From: JAICYJ01 sp963766445
Lineage (GTDB): Bacteria > Actinomycetota > Thermoleophilia > Gaiellales > JAICJC01
Assembly (NCBI GenBank): GCA_963766445.1
Contig: CAVXZW010000009.1
Span: forward strand, 25,368 to 89,367
DNA length: 64,000 nt
Direction: 5' to 3'
The notes below the pieces were generated by a model that saw nothing but the letters and a program-made list of their open reading frames with translations, was not told where the DNA came from and did not search any database. A program made the translations under genes and the position numbers. Positions 8,803 to 17,398 of this stretch are shown one piece after another; position 1 is the stretch's first letter; the number at the start of each line of letters is the position of its first letter.

Positions 8803-10455
8803 TCAGACTCCCTCTCCGACCTTCACCAGGTCGGCCAGATTCATCGAAAACTTCCTGTTTTCACGGTAATCGATCGGGATCTCCACGACCGATGGAATGT
8901 CCAGCTCGAGTGCACGCCGCAGCGTCGGCATCAGCTCGTCGGCGGACGTCACGCGCATGCCCGCGATCCCGAAGCTCTCGGCCAGCATCACCAGATCCGG
9001 GTTCGTGAACTTGGTGCCCGCCAGGTGACCGAACTTGCGCTGCTGATGCACCTCGATCACCCCGTACGCGTTGTCCGACCAGACGATGTTCACGATCGCC
9101 AGCCCCAGCCGCTTGGCCGTCTCCAGCTCCTGCACGTTCATCAGGAACCCGCCGTCGCCGGAGATCGTGACCACCCGCCGGTCCTTCGGCAGCACCATCC
9201 TCGCCGCCACGGCGGCCGGCAGCGCGAAGCCCATCGCCGCCGCGCCGTTGGAGATCAGCACCGTGTTCGGCTCGTGCGCCGGCCACAGGCGCGAGATCCA
9301 CAGCTTGTGCGCGCCCACATCCGAGATCAGCAGATCGCTGGGACCCATCAGCTCGCGCAGGTCGCGCAGCGCGCGCTGCGGCTTGATCGGGAAGCCGTCG
9401 TCGGAGTGCGACTCCAGCGCGTCGCGGATCATCTGGTTGAACGGAGGGGTCACCACCCGGGCCGGCGGCTTGTCCGAGACCAGGTTGCCCAGGTGCGTGA
9501 GGATGTGCGAGATGTCGCCGGTCAGCTCGACGTCGGGCACGTAGTGGGCGTCGCTCTCGGCCGGCGTCGTGTCGATGCAGATCACGCGGCGGTCGCGGTT
9601 CGGGTTCCAGTTCACGGGCGACCACTCGACCAGGTCGTACCCGACGCAGACGACCAGGTCGGACTGGCCCATGAACCCGCGCGGGTAGTCCTGGGCGCGC
9701 AGCCCGGCCGTGAACAGCGCGTGCTCGTCGTCGGCGTCGATCACGCCCTTGCCCATGAAGGTGGTGATCACGCCCAGCCCGGTCTGCTGCACGAAGCGCC
9801 GCAGCGCCGGTGAGGCGTTCTGGCGGGCGATGCCGTTGCCGGCCAGCACCACCGGCCGCTCGGCCGCCTGCAGCAGCTCGGCGGCGCGGTGCAGCTCGGC
9901 TGCGACCGGCTCCACCAGCGCCGGCGGGCGCCGCGGCACCGGGTCGGCGGCGAGCGGCAGCTCCATCACGTCAGCCGGCAGCTCCAGGTGCGTGGCGCCC
10001 GGCTTCTCGCGCTCGGCCACCGCGAACGCCTTGCGAACGGCCTCCGGGATGATGTCGGGGTCATGGACGCGGGCGTTCCACTTCGTCACCGGCTTCATCA
10101 TGCGCACGACGTCGATGTACTGGTGGCTCTCCTTGTGCATCTCCGACAGGTCGGTCTGGCCGGTCAGGGCGACCACCGGGGCGCGGTCGAGGAAGGCGTC
10201 AGCCATGCCGGTCACGAGGTTGGTGGCGCCTGGCCCGAGCGTGCCCAGGCAGACTCCGGCGCGTCCGGTCAGCCGTCCGTAGGCGTCGGCCATGAAGGCG
10301 CCGCCCTGCTCGTGGCGGACCGGTACGAACTCGATCGAGGAGGAGCGGTCGAGCGCCTCGTTGAGGTCGAGCGTCTCCTCGCCGGGGATGCCGAACACGT
10401 GGCGCACACCCTCGTTCTCGAGGCATCTGACGAAGACTTCGGCCGCCGTTTCCAT
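8803..10455 (-). CDS. Acetolactate-synthase-like thiamine diphosphate enzyme
   Basis: The protein is intact, 550 residues, with the three domains of the pyruvate oxidase/acetolactate synthase family. The activating glutamate sits in VRHEQGGAFMADAYGRLTG near residue 50. The central domain contains VGYDLVEWSPVNWNP. The cofactor motif GDGGFLMNVQELETAK is followed by SDNAYG near residue 450. The closest familiar type is catabolic acetolactate synthase AlsS, but no acetolactate decarboxylase is adjacent. Pairing with an aldehyde dehydrogenase suggests it may instead make an aldehyde, as in lyases of this family. Reaction uncertain. Confidence 0.75.
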   Translation of the reverse strand: METAAEVFVRCLENEGVRHVFGIPGEETLDLNEALDRSSSIEFVPVRHEQGGAFMADAYGRLTGRAGVCLGTLGPGATNLVTGMADAFLDRAPVVALTGQTDLSEMHKESHQYIDVVRMMKPVTKWNARVHDPDIIPEAVRKAFAVAEREKPGATHLELPADVMELPLAADPVPRRPPALVEPVAAELHRAAELLQAAERPVVLAGNGIARQNASPALRRFVQQTGLGVITTFMGKGVIDADDEHALFTAGLRAQDYPRGFMGQSDLVVCVGYDLVEWSPVNWNPNRDRRVICIDTTPAESDAHYVPDVELTGDISHILTHLGNLVSDKPPARVVTPPFNQMIRDALESHSDDGFPIKPQRALRDLRELMGPSDLLISDVGAHKLWISRLWPAHEPNTVLISNGAAAMGFALPAAVAARMVLPKDRRVVTISGDGGFLMNVQELETAKRLGLAIVNIVWSDNAYGVIEVHQQRKFGHLAGTKFTNPDLVMLAESFGIAGMRVTSADELMPTLRRALELDIPSVVEIPIDYRENRKFSMNLADLVKVGEGV

Positions 10456-10464
10456 AGCACCGGC

Positions 10465-10470
10465 AGTGTA
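10465..10470 (-). promoter_or_regulatory. -10 box TACACT, leaderless acetolactate-synthase-like gene
   Basis: On the minus strand TACACT ends 9 nt before the ATG at 10455, without a ribosome-binding sequence between. Confidence 0.45.
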
Positions 10471-10518
10471 TCTGTGGCGGCTTGGCGGGGTGCCGTCGCG
10501 CCGCTCAGCGAGTCGCCG

Positions 10519-11541
10519 CTAGCGGATCGTGAAGCACTTGTCGGCGGATGAGCCGGCCACGATCTGCTGCTCGGTGTCCAGCTGGGAGTCGAGCAGCGCA
10601 TCGAACGGCTGCCGCCCTGACCCGGTGATCGTGAAATCGGCCAGACCGTCGCGGGTCTGCACGGGTGACTGCGAGTAGTTGCCCGGCGGCGGTCCCTTCC
10701 AGCGCACGATCGGTGTCACGCCGGGCCCGTCCATCGTCGCGCGATACTTCTCGCCGTAGCCACTGGCGTTGTGGCGGCCGAAGCGGCTGGGCCACAGCGT
10801 GTCGCAAAAGCCGCCGTCGCTGGGCCGGTGCACGAGGAAGCTGTTCTCGCGGCGCCAGCCCTTGCCCCACTTAGGCGGGTTGTACGTGTCCACGAAGACG
10901 AGCCGGCCGAAGCTGTCGGTGGGCGCGCCGGTGCTGGTGTTCGAGAACCCGTAGGTGCCGACGCCCTTGTAGGCGGCGCGGCCGAACAGCTTGTCCAGGT
11001 GCGGGTACTGCGAGGTCGCGCGCGTCCAGTTCCATTTCAGCCAGAGCTGGGCGAGCGGGCCCTTCCAGTGTGAGATGTGCAGCTCGCGCTTGCCCTGCTG
11101 CGGCGACAGGCAGCACTTGTAGCCACCGTTCGGCATCAGGCGCTTCCAGCTCTGGAGCGCCCAGTGGGAGCCGTCCGGCATCGTGCAGACCGTCACGGCC
11201 AGCGTGACGCCGCTGCCCTTCCAGGGTGCGCACGCGTTCTTGACGCGCCGCCAGTATCCGGCGCCCCAGGGGCTGGCGCTGCCTCCTGAGTAGTCGACGT
11301 GGAACTTGACCTGGCTATCAGGATGCGCCGGATCGGGCGGCTTTGCATTGATCGCGCCCCACACCAGCACGTGGCGGACGATGCCGTTGGCGTGGTAGCT
11401 GACCACCGCCCGGTTCTTGCCGTTCACCTTGAGTGTGATGTGCGTCGCGTTTCGGACGATCAGCTTGCTGGCTCCGGCGACCGCGGGGGCGGCCAGCGCC
11501 GCCGCGACCACCACCAGGAGCAGGACTGTGAATCGTCGCAT
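10519..11541 (-). CDS. Secreted protein of unknown function
   Basis: The protein has 340 residues from the ATG at 11541. A signal peptide (MRRFTVLLLVVVAAALAAPAVAG) is followed by a predicted beta-rich domain that begins with KLIVRNATHITLKVNGKNRAV. The mature part is rich in tryptophan and lysine and has pairs of cysteines (NACAPW, YKCCLSP, GFCDTLW). No enzymatic motif is recognised. It is one of several exported proteins of unknown role in this window. The start was moved from an upstream GTG because the signal peptide begins here. Confidence 0.6.
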   Translation of the reverse strand: MRRFTVLLLVVVAAALAAPAVAGASKLIVRNATHITLKVNGKNRAVVSYHANGIVRHVLVWGAINAKPPDPAHPDSQVKFHVDYSGGSASPWGAGYWRRVKNACAPWKGSGVTLAVTVCTMPDGSHWALQSWKRLMPNGGYKCCLSPQQGKRELHISHWKGPLAQLWLKWNWTRATSQYPHLDKLFGRAAYKGVGTYGFSNTSTGAPTDSFGRLVFVDTYNPPKWGKGWRRENSFLVHRPSDGGFCDTLWPSRFGRHNASGYGEKYRATMDGPGVTPIVRWKGPPPGNYSQSPVQTRDGLADFTITGSGRQPFDALLDSQLDTEQQIVAGSSADKCFTIR

Positions 11542-11649
11542 CTGTCCTTGTATCGGCAGGTTGGGGGTGATCTGAGACACCCGCACGGGCTTACGACGGG
11601 CGGCAGTACGGTAGCCCACATGGCCGCTGGCACTCCCTCGCGGGTGTTT

Positions 11650-11678
11650 CGTGACAGCAGCGGCCTTGTTCCGTGACG
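11650..11678. promoter_or_regulatory. Direct repeats CGTGACA and CGTGACG upstream of prepilin gene
   Basis: CGTGACA (11650-11656) and CGTGACG (11672-11678) lie 22 bp apart, two helical turns, and 56 bp before the prepilin ATG. The same word occurs as a palindrome before the second prepilin-like gene and once before the response regulator gene. Confidence 0.35.
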
Positions 11679-11733
11679 GGCGCTCGCGGCAGGCTGGGCC
11701 GGTCATCACGAACACCCGCAAGGAGGGTCATCC

Positions 11734-11976
11734 ATGTCTCATCGCACCGCCGCCTGGCTGGTCACAGGCACGCATCACCTGGCCGAACGCGTCCGCCGTG
11801 CCGACGCCGAGCAGGGCCAGGGCACGGTCGAGTATGCCGGTCTGGCCATGGCGATCGGCGTGCTGCTCCTCGCCGTTGGCTCGTACCTCGGCGGCAAGGA
11901 CCACGGCATCGGCGGCGTGGTCACGGCTGCCATCAAGACCGCTGTCGAGCACGCCACGGGCAGCGGCGGCAAGTAG
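11734..11976 (+). CDS. flp: Flp/Tad-type prepilin
   Basis: This is an 80-residue protein with a class III signal. A basic leader ends in ADAEQGQG, followed by TVEYAGLAMAIGVLLLAVGSYL, the hydrophobic pilin helix with the invariant glutamate at mature position five. A prepilin peptidase of the TadV type would cleave after the glycine. A strong AAGGAGGG ribosome-binding sequence lies before the ATG. The Tad machinery that would export it begins 6 kb downstream. The very short C-terminus is normal for Flp pilins. Confidence 0.8.
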   Translation: MSHRTAAWLVTGTHHLAERVRRADAEQGQGTVEYAGLAMAIGVLLLAVGSYLGGKDHGIGGVVTAAIKTAVEHATGSGGK

Positions 11977-12002
11977 GGCCGGCCAGCGAGCCGCCCTTGG
12001 GG

Positions 12003-12019
12003 TGGTGGCGACGCCACCA
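12003..12019. terminator. Hairpin after prepilin gene
   Basis: TGGTGGCG and CGCCACCA form a perfect inverted repeat just downstream of the prepilin stop, nested inside outer GGGG/CCCC arms. It has no T-tract, so terminator function is inferred from position and stability. Confidence 0.4.
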
Positions 12020-12040
12020 GGCGCGCCGCCACCCCGCTGA

Positions 12041-12307
12041 CTACGGCAGCGAGCTGACCGCTTCGCTTCCCCTCGTGGTCAGCGCCGCGGCGCGGTCGGC
12101 GCCCGAGCCGCTGTATTCGACCAGGCCAAGATGCACGAGGTGATCGACGTTCTCGGCCACCGACTGGTGCAGCTCGTCGGAGTCGTGTCCTTCGGCCGAG
12201 TGTCGCCCCTCGCCGGCGATCGCCGTTGCGATCTCGGAGACGGACGCACTGCCGCCCCGGAGCTGCCGGAGAATGTCGTCCTGGTACGGGAAACGGTTGA
12301 TGCTCAT
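12041..12307 (-). CDS. Small winged-helix-like protein of unknown function
   Basis: This is an 88-residue acidic protein. Residues 10-30 (DDILRQLRGGSASVSEIATAI) and 50-75 (SVAENVDHLVHLGLVEYSG) follow the pattern of a winged-helix DNA-binding domain with its recognition helix and wing. A GAGAGGAG ribosome-binding sequence and a TAGGCT -10 box precede the ATG. It may be a local regulator, but no target can be named. Confidence 0.5.
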   Translation of the reverse strand: MSINRFPYQDDILRQLRGGSASVSEIATAIAGEGRHSAEGHDSDELHQSVAENVDHLVHLGLVEYSGSGADRAAALTTRGSEAVSSLP

Positions 12308-12370
12308 GCCGTGACTCCTCTCGCCTGGGAATGCCCAAGCCTACACCCTGCGAATCACGCGCACCGGCCG

Positions 12371-12914
12371 CTAATCAGGCAGCAAACCCGGCCGGTAGCT
12401 CGTGTACTGCGGTTCCGGGAAGCGGGCGTATGCGATCCGCTCGTCGGTGGTGTCCTCGTCGACGCCGGCGCCGTGGCGCCGGGCCGCGGCGTCCACCGTG
12501 TAGGCACCCCAGTTCGGCCCGGTCGACTCGCCCCGGGCGCCGATACACAGCACGACCAAGGGCCCGCTGCCGGCCGCCACGATCACGTGCTCGGTGCCGG
12601 CCGGGCAGTGCACGAAATCCCACCGCCGCAACGGCCGCTCCTGGCCCTCGATCACGAGCACTCCCTCGCCCGCTAGCACCAGGAAGTCCTCCTGGTCTGC
12701 CTCCCAGTGGTACATCGCCATCGGCTCGCCGGGTGCCAGCGTCTGGATGTTGATCCCGACCTGCGCGAAGTCCGAGTCGCCCTCGAAGTCGCAGACGAAC
12801 CCGCGCCCGCGCCCGCTCGCGCCATCGCGCCTCCGCCGCGTTCAACACGAACCAGCCGTCGCTCCCGGCGACGCGCCCGTGCTCGGTCGCTGCGAGAGGC
12901 TGCTCGGGAACCAT
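12371..12914 (-). CDS. Cupin-domain protein (one frame break)
   Basis: After removing one base near 12815 the protein is about 180 residues. A cupin barrel is evident. Motif one is YHWEADQEDFLVLAGEG, with the histidine and glutamates of a metal site. Motif two is CPAGTEHVIVAAG. The start VPEQPLAAT at 12914 lies 2 nt after the stop of dodecin, so the genes share a transcript. Cupins of this kind bind small metabolites or act as isomerases; substrate unknown. Confidence 0.7.
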
Positions 12915-12916
12915 CG

Positions 12917-13123
12917 CTAGCGCGGCTCGACGGGGAACTGCATCTTCACCAGCACGTCCCATCGGCTGACCTGGCCGTCGGACACCTCGCAGGTGGTGGA
13001 GACGACCTCGATCTTGCGGATCCCGCGCACCGAGCGGGCGGCGGCCGTGAGCGCCTGGCGGACGGCGTCATCGGAGCTCTCGGTGGAGCTTCCGATCACC
13101 TCGATTACCTTTGTCACCGCCAT
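12917..13123 (-). CDS. Dodecin (flavin-binding/storage protein)
   Basis: This is a 68-residue protein matching the dodecin family: VTKVIEVIGSS, a helix, then VRGIRKIEVVSTTCEV and a closing strand WDVLVKMQF. Dodecins form hollow dodecamers that sequester riboflavin, FMN or coenzyme A. The start at 13123 has a GGAGGTCGGAGC ribosome-binding sequence, excluding the longer upstream frame. The tryptophan that stacks on flavin is present near residue 58. Confidence 0.88.
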   Translation of the reverse strand: MAVTKVIEVIGSSTESSDDAVRQALTAAARSVRGIRKIEVVSTTCEVSDGQVSRWDVLVKMQFPVEPR

Positions 13124-13184
13124 GCTCCGACCTCCGCTGCCAACCGCTGATACCGTTGCCGGTCTGTCGGTGGGGAGGATAGCG

Positions 13185-14089
13185 ATGCGGGTGCTGATCA
13201 TGCAGGAGGTGTCGCCGGCCGGCCTGGCCGAGCTGGAGGGCCACGAGCTGGTGCGCGGCAGCGACCCGTCCGGCTGCGACGGAGTCGTCTGCTACCTGAT
13301 CGACCGCATCGACGACGCGTTCCTGGCCACACCCGGCCTGCGCGGCCTCGCCACGGTCTCGGTCGGGCTCGACCACATCGATCTGGCCGCCGCCGAGCGG
13401 CACCGGATCCCGATCGCCTACACGCCTGACGTGCTGACCGAGGCCACCGCAGACCTGACGTTCGCGCTGCTGCTGGGCGCTGCACGCAGGCTGGGAGAGA
13501 GCGAGCGCTACCTGCGCGCCGGACGCTGGCAGTCCTGGAGCTTCGACCTGTTACTGGGCACCGACGTGCACGGAAAGACGCTCGGCATCATCGGTCCCGG
13601 CCGCATCGGCCGCGCCGTCGCCCGCCGCGCCGACGGCTTCTCCATGCGCGTCCTCTTCGCCGGGCGCGACCGCTCGGAGCTGGAGCGGGTGCTGGCCGAG
13701 TCCGACTTCGTGGCCGTGACCGTGCCTCTGTCGGAGTCCACCCGCCACCTGATCGGCGCGGCGGAGCTGGCACGCATGAAGCCGGGCGCGATCCTGGTCA
13801 ACACCAGCCGCGGCCCGGTCGTGGACGAGGCCGCACTGGCCGAGTCCCTTGCCTCCGGCCACCTGGGCGGCGCCGGCCTGGACGTGTTCGAGAACGAGCC
13901 CCACGTGCCCCCGGCCCTGCTCGCGTGCGAGAATGCGCTGATGGTGCCGCACATCGCATCGGCCACACGCGAGACCCGCGACGGCATGGCCCGGCTGGCC
14001 TGCCGCGGGCTGGCCCAGATCCTGCGCGGCGAGCGGCCCCCGAATCTGGCCAACCCGCGGGTGTGGCCGGTCGAGGGGAGTCACGATGA
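13185..14089 (+). CDS. D-isomer-specific 2-hydroxyacid dehydrogenase (end frame uncertain)
   Basis: An NAD(P)-dependent dehydrogenase of the glyoxylate/hydroxypyruvate reductase type, about 300 residues. The nucleotide-binding GPGRIGRAVARRA lies near residue 137, the catalytic arginine in NTSRGPVVDEAAL near 207, the glutamate in FENEPHVPP near 236, and the histidine in VPHIASAT near 255. A GGGGAGG ribosome-binding sequence precedes the ATG. No stop occurs in this frame at the expected end; it stays open through ridA to 15191. One missing base near 14070 would restore an ATGA overlap with ridA, and I assume that. Confidence 0.8.
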
Positions 14090-14463
14090 GCCGCGAGCCG
14101 GTCGTCGTCGACGCCAGCGCGCTGGGCCCGTACTCGCCGGCCGTGGTGGCCGAGGGACGCTTCGTGTACGTCGCCGGGCAGGGCCCGCTGCGCGACGACG
14201 ACTACACGCCGGACACGGTGGCGTCCGAGACGCGCCTGGCGCTCGAGAACGTGTTCCGGATCCTGGCGGCCGCCGGCGCGGGGCCGGCCGACGTGGTTCG
14301 CTGCGGCGTCTACCTGGTCGACATCGGCGACTTCGACGAGATGAACACCGTCTACGCCGAGGCCTTCCCGACGCCGAGGCCGGCGCGGACGACCATCCAG
14401 GTGGCCGGGCTGCCGGGCGGCATCAAGGTCGAGATCGACTGCGTGGCGGTGCTGCCGGGCTAG
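14086..14463 (+). CDS. RidA/YjgF family imine deaminase
   Basis: This intact protein of 125 residues has the family's key features: LGPYSPAVVAEGRFVYVAGQGPL at the start and a C-terminal RTTIQVAGLPGGIKVEIDCVA with the substrate-clamping arginine. RidA enzymes hydrolyse reactive 2-aminoacrylate and related imines. It is coupled to the upstream dehydrogenase gene, which could act on the keto-acid products. Confidence 0.85.
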   Translation: MSREPVVVDASALGPYSPAVVAEGRFVYVAGQGPLRDDDYTPDTVASETRLALENVFRILAAAGAGPADVVRCGVYLVDIGDFDEMNTVYAEAFPTPRPARTTIQVAGLPGGIKVEIDCVAVLPG

Positions 14464-14474
14464 ACGGTCTAGCC
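14458..14474. terminator. Bidirectional hairpin GGCTAGA-CGG-TCTAGCC
   Basis: A perfect 7-bp stem with a 3-nt loop covers the stop codons of the convergent ridA and coiled-coil genes. It would terminate both transcripts. Confidence 0.45.
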
Positions 14475-15054
14475 GGCTTCCGGCGGCTCGTCGCCGGTGG
14501 GCTGGAACAGGTCGCGAACGCCGCTTCGCTGCGGCCGCTCGACCGTCACCTGCAGCGGCTGGTCGAGCTTCTCGATCACGCCGTCGACGCCGCCGCCGAC
14601 CTGCTCCACCATCGCGGCCGAGCGTGGCGATGTCCTGGCGCAGCGCGGCCATGCCGGTCGAGATCAGGTCGACCACCAGCTCCAGGTCCTCGACACGGCC
14701 GAGGCGCTCGGCCAGCAGATCCAGGTTCACCTGCTCGACCTGCCGCGACAGCCCGCGCAGGAGCTCTCGCAGCTCGTCGGCGCGCCGCGCGTCGGAGTGC
14801 TCCGACATGGCCCGCTCGACCGCCCGTTCCACCTTCGCTGGCAGGCTCTCCTCGAGCGAGGCCGCGGTCGTACGCAGCTCGTCCACGTGCGTCTCGGCGC
14901 GGGCCAGGATGGTGCGCAGATCGGGCATCGCGGGACGCGCTTCCGCCACGACATCGGGCGCCGGCTGATCGCCGCGGGCACGGGTTCGCAGCTCCTGGAT
15001 TCGGCGGTAGAGCTGTGCCTCCGCCTCTTCCATCGGGGTGCGACCGGTCTCCAT
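14469..15054 (-). CDS. Predicted coiled-coil protein (one frame break)
   Basis: After removing one G near 14632 (ACGCTC-G-GCCGCG) the protein is about 194 residues. From residue 10 to 160 it is almost wholly helical and charged, with heptad spacing (VDELRTTAASLEESLPAKVE, LLRGLSRQVEQVNLDLLAER). It then ends in a proline-rich tail. There is no signal or membrane segment. A scaffold role is possible, and the nearby FHA gene is divergent. No family recognised. Confidence 0.55.
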
Positions 15055-15063
15055 CAGCTCAAG

Positions 15064-15069
15064 AGTCTA
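15064..15069 (-). promoter_or_regulatory. -10 box TAGACT, leaderless coiled-coil gene
   Basis: On the minus strand TAGACT ends 9 nt before the ATG at 15054; the spacer lacks a ribosome-binding sequence. Confidence 0.45.
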
Positions 15070-15126
15070 CCCGGCGGCGTCCGCGGCCGCTGCTACGCTC
15101 GAACAGCCGTCCCAGGGAGGTCACTG

Positions 15127-15509
15127 ATGCACGCATTCGACGACGAGGTCAGCTACACACGAATCATCGATCCGGAGCCGGCGGGCGATGATCTGGTCAT
15201 CCCTGCGAAGGGCGAACGGCCGTCGCTGGTCTGGCGCCCGCGCCTGGGCGAGGATCAGACCTACGAGCTCAGCGGGCGCGGCTGACGAAGCTCGGCCGCC
15301 ACGACGAGAACGACGTGGTGCTGGCCGGGCCGACCGTGTCCGCGCGCCACGCCACCGTGCGGGTGGAGCCGATCGGGGTGGTGCTCGAGGACGAGGGCAG
15401 CCTGAACGGCACGTTCGTCAACGGCGAGCGGATCGAACAGCGGCTTCTCGAGGAGGGCGACCGGATCCAGGTTGGGCCGCACCTGCTGCTGTTCGTGCCG
15501 GCGGCCTAG
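15127..15509 (+). CDS. FHA-domain protein (one frame break)
   Basis: About 127 residues after adding one base near 15281. An acidic N-terminus (MHAFDDEVSYTRIIDPEPAG) leads into a forkhead-associated fold. The phosphothreonine-binding residues are visible as LGRHDENDVVL, SARHATV and SLNGTFVNGERI. Such domains read threonine-phosphorylated partners, often substrates of Ser/Thr kinases. No kinase is adjacent. A GGGAGG ribosome-binding sequence and a TACGCT -10 box precede the ATG. Confidence 0.75.
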
Positions 15510-15961
15510 CCGTCCGTGTACTGCAGGTCGGCCCACGACGGCACCGGGGCCAGCTCGACCAACGGCGACTGGTCGCTGGGCATGCGGTACGCGAAGCCGC
15601 CGGATGCCTCGTCGAAGGCCACGTCCAGCAGCCCGGCCTTGACGCGATGATCGAGCCAGGCACCGCGGAACACCAGCTTGCGCAGCCAGTAGCAGAGCGT
15701 TTCGGCATGCAGTTGGTCGATCGGGCCGGCCTGGTCGCGCAGGTGCTCGCCGAGCCCGCTGCGCGGGTGGGCGGTGACGCCGGTCGAGGCCAGCTCGACC
15801 AGGTCGTCGGCCTCGTCGGCCGTCAGGTCGCGCTGCGGCACCAGCTCCAGCCGCACCGCCGCCGCGACCACCCGCTGGGCGAAGTCGGTGCGCGAGAATC
15901 CGTAGCGGTAGTCGAGGAACTCGACCACGAAGTCGTCGCCGGAGTGGTAGTCAGCGTCCAC
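15506..15961 (-). CDS. Conserved-looking protein of unknown function
   Basis: The protein has 151 residues from a GTG at 15961 that follows a TACACT -10 box by 8 nt. It is acidic and mainly helical, with FVVEFLDYRYGFSRTDFAQR near the start and ETLCYWLRKLVFRGAWLDHR in the middle. No signal peptide or catalytic motif is seen. The stop overlaps the convergent FHA gene by 4 bp. I do not recognise a family. Confidence 0.5.
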   Translation of the reverse strand: MDADYHSGDDFVVEFLDYRYGFSRTDFAQRVVAAAVRLELVPQRDLTADEADDLVELASTGVTAHPRSGLGEHLRDQAGPIDQLHAETLCYWLRKLVFRGAWLDHRVKAGLLDVAFDEASGGFAYRMPSDQSPLVELAPVPSWADLQYTDG

Positions 15962-15969
15962 GGAAGGGA

Positions 15970-15975
15970 AGTGTA
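15970..15975 (-). promoter_or_regulatory. -10 box TACACT, leaderless unknown gene
   Basis: On the minus strand TACACT ends 8 nt before the GTG at 15961. Confidence 0.4.
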
Positions 15976-15976
15976 G

Positions 15977-16318
15977 GTGCCGCGGATCCGCCTGGAACGA
16001 GGGCCGGTGGTGTGCGAGCGGGGCGTGCTCGCGACCACCGCGTGGACGCGCAGCAAGGGCCTGCTTGGCCGCTCCGGCATGGACGAGGACGAGGGTCTCT
16101 GGATCCAGCCGACCAGCTCCATCCACATGTGGTTCATGCGGTTCGCGATCGACGTCGTGTGGGCGGCGGACGACGGCCGCGTGCTGAAGCTGGTGGAGGG
16201 GTTCAAGCCCTGGCGGATGTCGCTCTGCCGCGGCGCCAAGGTGGCGCTGGAGCTGCCGGTGGGCGCGATCGCGCGCAGCGGCGTGGAGGTGGGGGACTAC
16301 CTGGTGATCGAGCGCTGA
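15977..16318 (+). CDS. DUF192 family protein
   Basis: This is a 113-residue protein with the family core: TTAWTRSKGLLGRSGMDEDEGLW, the strictly conserved SIHMWFMRFAIDVVW, and a late VALELPVGAIARSGVEVGD. The family is widespread and its function is unknown. Many members are exported, but this one has no signal peptide. Start is a GTG, 15 nt from the divergent start of the minus-strand neighbour. Confidence 0.85.
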   Translation: MPRIRLERGPVVCERGVLATTAWTRSKGLLGRSGMDEDEGLWIQPTSSIHMWFMRFAIDVVWAADDGRVLKLVEGFKPWRMSLCRGAKVALELPVGAIARSGVEVGDYLVIER

Positions 16319-16324
16319 ATGGTC

Positions 16325-17119
16325 TCAGGGCTGGGCCGGGCCGCTCGCCGCCGGCGGCTGGCTCATCGAAGCGCGCAGGCTTATGAGCGGCGTGTCCGGC
16401 ACCGTGATCCGACCGCGAGTGGGACGGTCAAGGTCGAAGCTGACGTACAGCAGCATCGTCACCAGCCCGGCCGCGATCATCACCGTCAGCAGGCCGCGGC
16501 CGAGCACCGAGAGATAGAACGCGAGCATCGCCACCGCGGCGGCCGCGCCCACGATCTCGAGCAGCCACACCTCGGTCGGCACCCGGTTGTCGAGCCCGGC
16601 CACGCGCACGCCCTGCGAGTCGATCATCTCGTTCAGGGTCTCGACGTAGAGCCGGGGAGCGGTGTCCACCGGCGACGCCGCGACCGCCTGCCCGGCCAGC
16701 GCCCACAGCCGTCGCTGCAGCACGTCCTCGGCGGCAATGATGCTCTTCGCCTTCGCGCTGCCTGGGACTGCCTTGCCGAGCAGGATGCTCTCATCCGTGT
16801 ACTGCACCAGCAGCGCCAGCGACCGGCCGCGCACCGGCTCGGCCAGCATCTGTGCGCGCAGGTAGGTGGTGCCGATCGCGTTGGCCTCATCGACGACGGC
16901 CGCCCGGCGATCCTGGTAGCGGCCGACGGCCAGCGACAGCCCGAAGGCAAGGATCAGGCCCACGACGCCCAGCAGCGCACCCTGCAGCACGGCGAACGGT
17001 TCTCGCATGTCCGACCGCTTGCGGTGGCGCCGGCCCAGCATGATCGCGACCCCGGTCGCGCCGAACACGATGGCGGCGAGCACCAGTGCCAGCTCAACGC
17101 TGTTGAGGCGAAATAACAT
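16325..17119 (-). CDS. DUF4239-like integral membrane protein
   Basis: About 264 residues from the ATG near 17119. There are four hydrophobic segments: two at the N-terminus (residues 8-28 and 46-64) and two near the C-terminus (about 190-235). Between them is a soluble helical region with RRAAVVDEANAIGTTYLRAQML, which is typical of DUF4239, a family with a bestrophin-like layout. Function unknown; ion conductance has been suggested only by fold similarity. It ends 6 nt from the convergent DUF192 gene. Confidence 0.65.
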   Translation of the reverse strand: MLFRLNSVELALVLAAIVFGATGVAIMLGRRHRKRSDMREPFAVLQGALLGVVGLILAFGLSLAVGRYQDRRAAVVDEANAIGTTYLRAQMLAEPVRGRSLALLVQYTDESILLGKAVPGSAKAKSIIAAEDVLQRRLWALAGQAVAASPVDTAPRLYVETLNEMIDSQGVRVAGLDNRVPTEVWLLEIVGAAAAVAMLAFYLSVLGRGLLTVMIAAGLVTMLLYVSFDLDRPTRGRITVPDTPLISLRASMSQPPAASGPAQP

Positions 17120-17398
17120 CGGCGCGACGCTAGCCGATGCCGGCGCGTGCCGCAGGCCGAAGCGCGGAATGGACAAAGAGCGTTGTCTGGGTCGTAATCA
17201 CGGACATATCTTGGAGAAATCTTCGAATTCCGGACAAAATTGCAACAGATTCCGTGACATGTCTTCCAATTGTCAATATCCTGACCTAGGATGCGAGCCG
17301 TGCCCCTTGGCGGCGGGTGGCATACAACCGACCCCCGCCGGACTCGGGCCGCAAGCGCCCACTCGCGATCCGGCCAACCCTGAAGGAGCCAAGTAGAC
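17120..17398. promoter_or_regulatory. A/T-rich intergenic region upstream of the response regulator
   Basis: About 280 bases separate divergent genes. The centre (17200-17290) is far richer in A and T than the surroundings. It holds one CCGTGACA word (17252-17259), the motif found before both prepilin-like genes. A short palindrome, ATCCT-N5-AGGAT, lies near 17280. A promoter for the two-component pair is likely here, but I cannot place a convincing -35/-10 pair. Confidence 0.4.
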
